Assembly (NCBI RefSeq): GCF_030159095.1
Contig: NZ_BRXS01000007.1
Span: 62,001 to 126,000, forward strand
From: Roseisolibacter agri
GTDB taxonomy: Bacteria; Gemmatimonadota; Gemmatimonadetes; Gemmatimonadales; Gemmatimonadaceae
Length of the DNA: 64,000 nt
Direction of reading: 5' to 3'
The notes beneath the pieces are model-generated. The model was given only the letters and a program-made list of their open reading frames with translations. It was not told where the DNA came from and searched no databases. Position 1 is the stretch's first letter. Each line of letters starts with the position of its first letter. The translations under genes were made by a program, and so were the position numbers. Positions 61,898 to 64,000 of the stretch are shown in pieces.

Positions 61898-63001
61898 ATG
61901 CCCGACGGATCACGCCGGCTCGTCCTCCTGCTCCTCCTCGCGGCCACCGCCTGCGGCGGCGAGTCCCGGGGCCCGACGATCGGGATCGCCGTCGACTCGG
62001 ACGGCCGCATCGGAGCCGAGTACGCGGCGGCGGACGTGAACGCGACGGGCGGCATCGGCGGGGACTCGCTGCGCCTGCGCCTGATGCCCACCCGCGACGC
62101 CACCCGCGCCCAGATGTCCATCGGCATCGCGGACAGCCTGGCCGCCGACGCCTCGGTGGTCGCGGTGGTGGGGCACTCCAACAGCGCGGCCAGTCTGGCG
62201 GCCTCGCAGATCTACAACGAGCGCCGGCTCCCGCACATCGCCCCGAACACCACCGCGCCGCTCTTCTCGGCGGCCGGGCCGTACAGCTTCCGCCTGGTGC
62301 CCGACGACCGGCGCCAGGCGGCCTTCATGGCGGCCGAGGTGGCGCGCGCCGGCGCCCGCCGCGTCGCCATCGCCTTCGTCAACGACGACTACGGGCGCGG
62401 CCTGCAGGGGGCGCTGCGGACCGATCTCGCGCGGCGCGGCACCGCGGTCGTGTACGAGACGCCGTACCTCGAGCGGGGCGACTCGGGGCGCGTCGCGACG
62501 GTGGCCCGCGCGATGGCCGCCGCGCGGCCCGACCTCCTGCTCTGGCTCGGCCGGCCCGACCAGCTGGATCTCATGCGCCGGGCGCTCGCGCCGCTCCTCC
62601 CGTCGCTGCCGGTGCTCGCGAGCGACGGGCTCGACGTCAGTCGCGTCTACGCGCAGCGCGATCGCTACCAGAGCGTCCGCTTCGTGCGGTTCGTCGATCC
62701 GGAAGGCCCGGGCGAGGCGCTGGCCGCCTTCCGCACCCGCTTCCGTGCGGGCACCCGCCGGGAGCCCACCACGGACGCGGTCCTCTCCTACGACGCGACG
62801 ATGCTGCTGGCCGCCGCGCTGCGCGACGGCGCCCGGACGCGCGAGGAGGTCCGGGCGTGGCTGGCCGGCGTGGGCACCACCCGGCCCGCCTATCAGGGCA
62901 TCTCGGGTCCCATCGCCTTCGACAGCGCCGGCGACGTGGTGCGCCCGCACCGCCTGGCCGAGGTGCACGCCGACGGCGTGCGGGCGGTGAGCGTTCCGTG
63001 A
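61898..63001 (+). CDS. Periplasmic ligand-binding lipoprotein (branched-chain amino-acid type), copy 1
   Basis: A 367-residue lipoprotein (LVLLLLLAATAC, Cys19) of the type I periplasmic binding fold (Peripla_BP_6, LivK-like). Landmarks are IGIAVDSDGRIGAEYAAADV, NATGGIGGDSLRLRLM, VVAVVGHSNSAASLAASQIY, PHIAPNTTAPLFSAAGPYSF, RLVPDDRRQAAFMAAEVARA, IAFVNDDYGRGLQGALRTDL and TDAVLSYDATMLLAAALRDG. Such proteins bind small ligands for ABC importers or sensor proteins. No permease or ATPase is in the window. The next gene is a close paralogue 13 bases downstream, so they form a tandem pair. The ATG was chosen because it begins the signal. Ligand unknown. Confidence 0.8.
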   Translation: MPDGSRRLVLLLLLAATACGGESRGPTIGIAVDSDGRIGAEYAAADVNATGGIGGDSLRLRLMPTRDATRAQMSIGIADSLAADASVVAVVGHSNSAASLAASQIYNERRLPHIAPNTTAPLFSAAGPYSFRLVPDDRRQAAFMAAEVARAGARRVAIAFVNDDYGRGLQGALRTDLARRGTAVVYETPYLERGDSGRVATVARAMAAARPDLLLWLGRPDQLDLMRRALAPLLPSLPVLASDGLDVSRVYAQRDRYQSVRFVRFVDPEGPGEALAAFRTRFRAGTRREPTTDAVLSYDATMLLAAALRDGARTREEVRAWLAGVGTTRPAYQGISGPIAFDSAGDVVRPHRLAEVHADGVRAVSVP

Positions 63002-63014
63002 GCCCCGTGTCCGC

Positions 63015-64000
63015 ATGAGCGTCCGATCGCGCGGCCTCGCGCTGCTGCTCGTCCTCGGCCTGTGGGGCTGCCGCGACGCGTCGCGGAGCACCATCGGCGT
63101 CGCGATGGGCACCGACGGCGTGGCGGCGGCGCGCCTCGCGGCGGCCGACGTCAACGCCGCCGGCGGGATCGGCGGCGACTCGCTGCGACTGCGCGTCACC
63201 GAGATGGAGGCCGTCGCCGCGGCGCAGCGCGCGATCCGCGTCGCCGACTCGCTGGCGTCCGATCCGGCCGTCGTCGCGGTGGTCGGACACTCCAACAGCG
63301 CCGCCAGCCTGGCCGCGTCGCAGATCTACAATGCGCGACAGCTCGCGCACGTCGCGCCGACGACCACGGCGCCGCTCTTCTCGAAGGCGGGACCCTACAG
63401 CTTCCGGCTCGTGCCCGACGACCGGCGGCAGGCGGACTTCCTGGTCGCGGAGATCGTGCGCTCGGGCGCGCGCCGCGTGGCGGTCGTCTACGTCAACGAC
63501 GACTACGGCCGGGCGCTCCAGCTGGCGGTGCGCGCACAGCTCGACCGGCACGCGACGCCCGTGGTCTACGAGGCGCCGTACCTCGAGCCGGGCGACTCGG
63601 CGCAGCTCGCGGTCGTGGCGCGCGCCGCGGCCAACGCGCGCCCCGACCTGCTGGTGTGGCTCGGCCGCCCGCCGCAGCTGGCGCGCGTGCTCGCGACGCT
63701 GCGGCCCCTCCGCCCGGCGCTCCCGGTCCTCGGCAGCGACGCCGTCGATCTGGGGCCCGTGTACGAGCAGCCCGCGCGCTTCTCGCTCGTGCGCTTCGTG
63801 CGCTTCGTCGACCCCGCGGGGCCGGCGCCATCGCTGCAGGCGTTCCGCGCGCGCTTCGTCGCCGCCAGCGGCCACGAGCCGACCGCCGAGGCGCTGCTGG
63901 CGTACGACGCCACCATGCTGCTGGCGGCCGCGATGCGCGACGGCGCGCGCACCCGCGCGGCGGTGCGCGACTGGCTGGCGGACGTCGGCAGCGCGCGGCC
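63015..64000 (+). CDS. Periplasmic ligand-binding lipoprotein, copy 2 (3' end outside window)
   Basis: A paralogue of the preceding gene that runs off the window end (328 codons visible). It starts at ATG 63015 with a lipoprotein signal (GLALLLVLGLWGC, Cys19, the same position as copy 1). Matching blocks are IGVAMGTDGVAAARLAAADV, NAAGGIGGDSLRLRV, VVAVVGHSNSAASLAASQIY, VAPTTTAPLFSKAGPYSFRL and VVYVNDDYGRALQLAV. The segment around VGHSNSAASLAASQIYN is identical in the two proteins. The stop codon is not seen, so the end is partial. Thirteen bases separate it from copy 1, so the two are probably co-transcribed. The two copies may bind different ligands. Confidence 0.8.
   Translation, partial: MSVRSRGLALLLVLGLWGCRDASRSTIGVAMGTDGVAAARLAAADVNAAGGIGGDSLRLRVTEMEAVAAAQRAIRVADSLASDPAVVAVVGHSNSAASLAASQIYNARQLAHVAPTTTAPLFSKAGPYSFRLVPDDRRQADFLVAEIVRSGARRVAVVYVNDDYGRALQLAVRAQLDRHATPVVYEAPYLEPGDSAQLAVVARAAANARPDLLVWLGRPPQLARVLATLRPLRPALPVLGSDAVDLGPVYEQPARFSLVRFVRFVDPAGPAPSLQAFRARFVAASGHEPTAEALLAYDATMLLAAAMRDGARTRAAVRDWLADVGSAR

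Overview
The window is very GC-rich DNA that is almost fully coded. Many genes start with GTG or TTG, lipoproteins are numerous, and there are secreted amidohydrolases, M20-type peptidases, a TPR/CHAT protease, an ABC-permease/M1-peptidase fusion and a selenium-binding protein. This fits a free-living, aerobic, diderm soil-type bacterium; a member of the Gemmatimonadota (Gemmatirosa-like) is my best guess, but that is inference from gene content and style, not proof. I saw no rRNA, tRNA, CRISPR array, transposase or prophage gene.

Layout. 0-7 kb: the C-terminal end of a CusA-type RND pump, then secreted catabolic enzymes (PQQ sugar dehydrogenase, PIG-L deacetylase, acetamidase/formamidase, TPR lipoprotein, M20 amidohydrolase). 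7-12 kb: a hybrid sensor kinase, then a membrane protein of unknown family coupled to a peptidoglycan amidase. 12-19.4 kb: an amidohydrolase, then an operon of Tat-exported M20 peptidase, malonyl-CoA synthetase (MatB) and malonate carrier (MatC), then a TonB-like protein. 19.5-24 kb: a glycine-zipper protein and a DUF3597 protein flanked by long perfect hairpins, a serine hydrolase and a short RNB ribonuclease.

24-36 kb is the most accessory-looking part. A four-gene minus-strand cassette (membrane protein homologous to the one at 9.8 kb, a small predicted beta protein, a secreted protein, a membrane-anchored alpha/beta hydrolase) is followed by an anti-sigma-like membrane protein, an ECF-like sigma factor, a metallophosphoesterase, an orphan gene of visibly lower GC, and a 1022-residue TPR/CHAT protease with an intact His/Cys pair.

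36-50 kb: SBP56/methanethiol oxidase with a His-rich membrane partner, a DNA-binding/hydrolase fusion, a homoserine-acetyltransferase-like hydrolase, a nucleotidyltransferase with duplicated Cys motifs, a SARP-type regulator, a proteinase-K-like subtilisin, an MFS pump fused to a winged-helix domain with an SDR enzyme, and a GH63-like glucosidase. 50-64 kb: soluble transhydrogenase SthA, an ABC ATPase with a permease-M1 peptidase fusion, a chemoreceptor, an NleD-like (M91) metallopeptidase, an LVIVD-repeat lipoprotein with a DUF305 protein, and two tandem paralogous periplasmic binding lipoproteins, the second cut by the window edge.

Convergent gene pairs are typically separated by long perfect GC-rich hairpins without a clear U-tract, or overlap at their 3' ends. 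Best candidates for undescribed biology: the duplicated membrane-protein family and its two different cassettes, the sigma/anti-sigma/CHAT neighbourhood, the M91 protein, and the MFS-winged-helix fusion.
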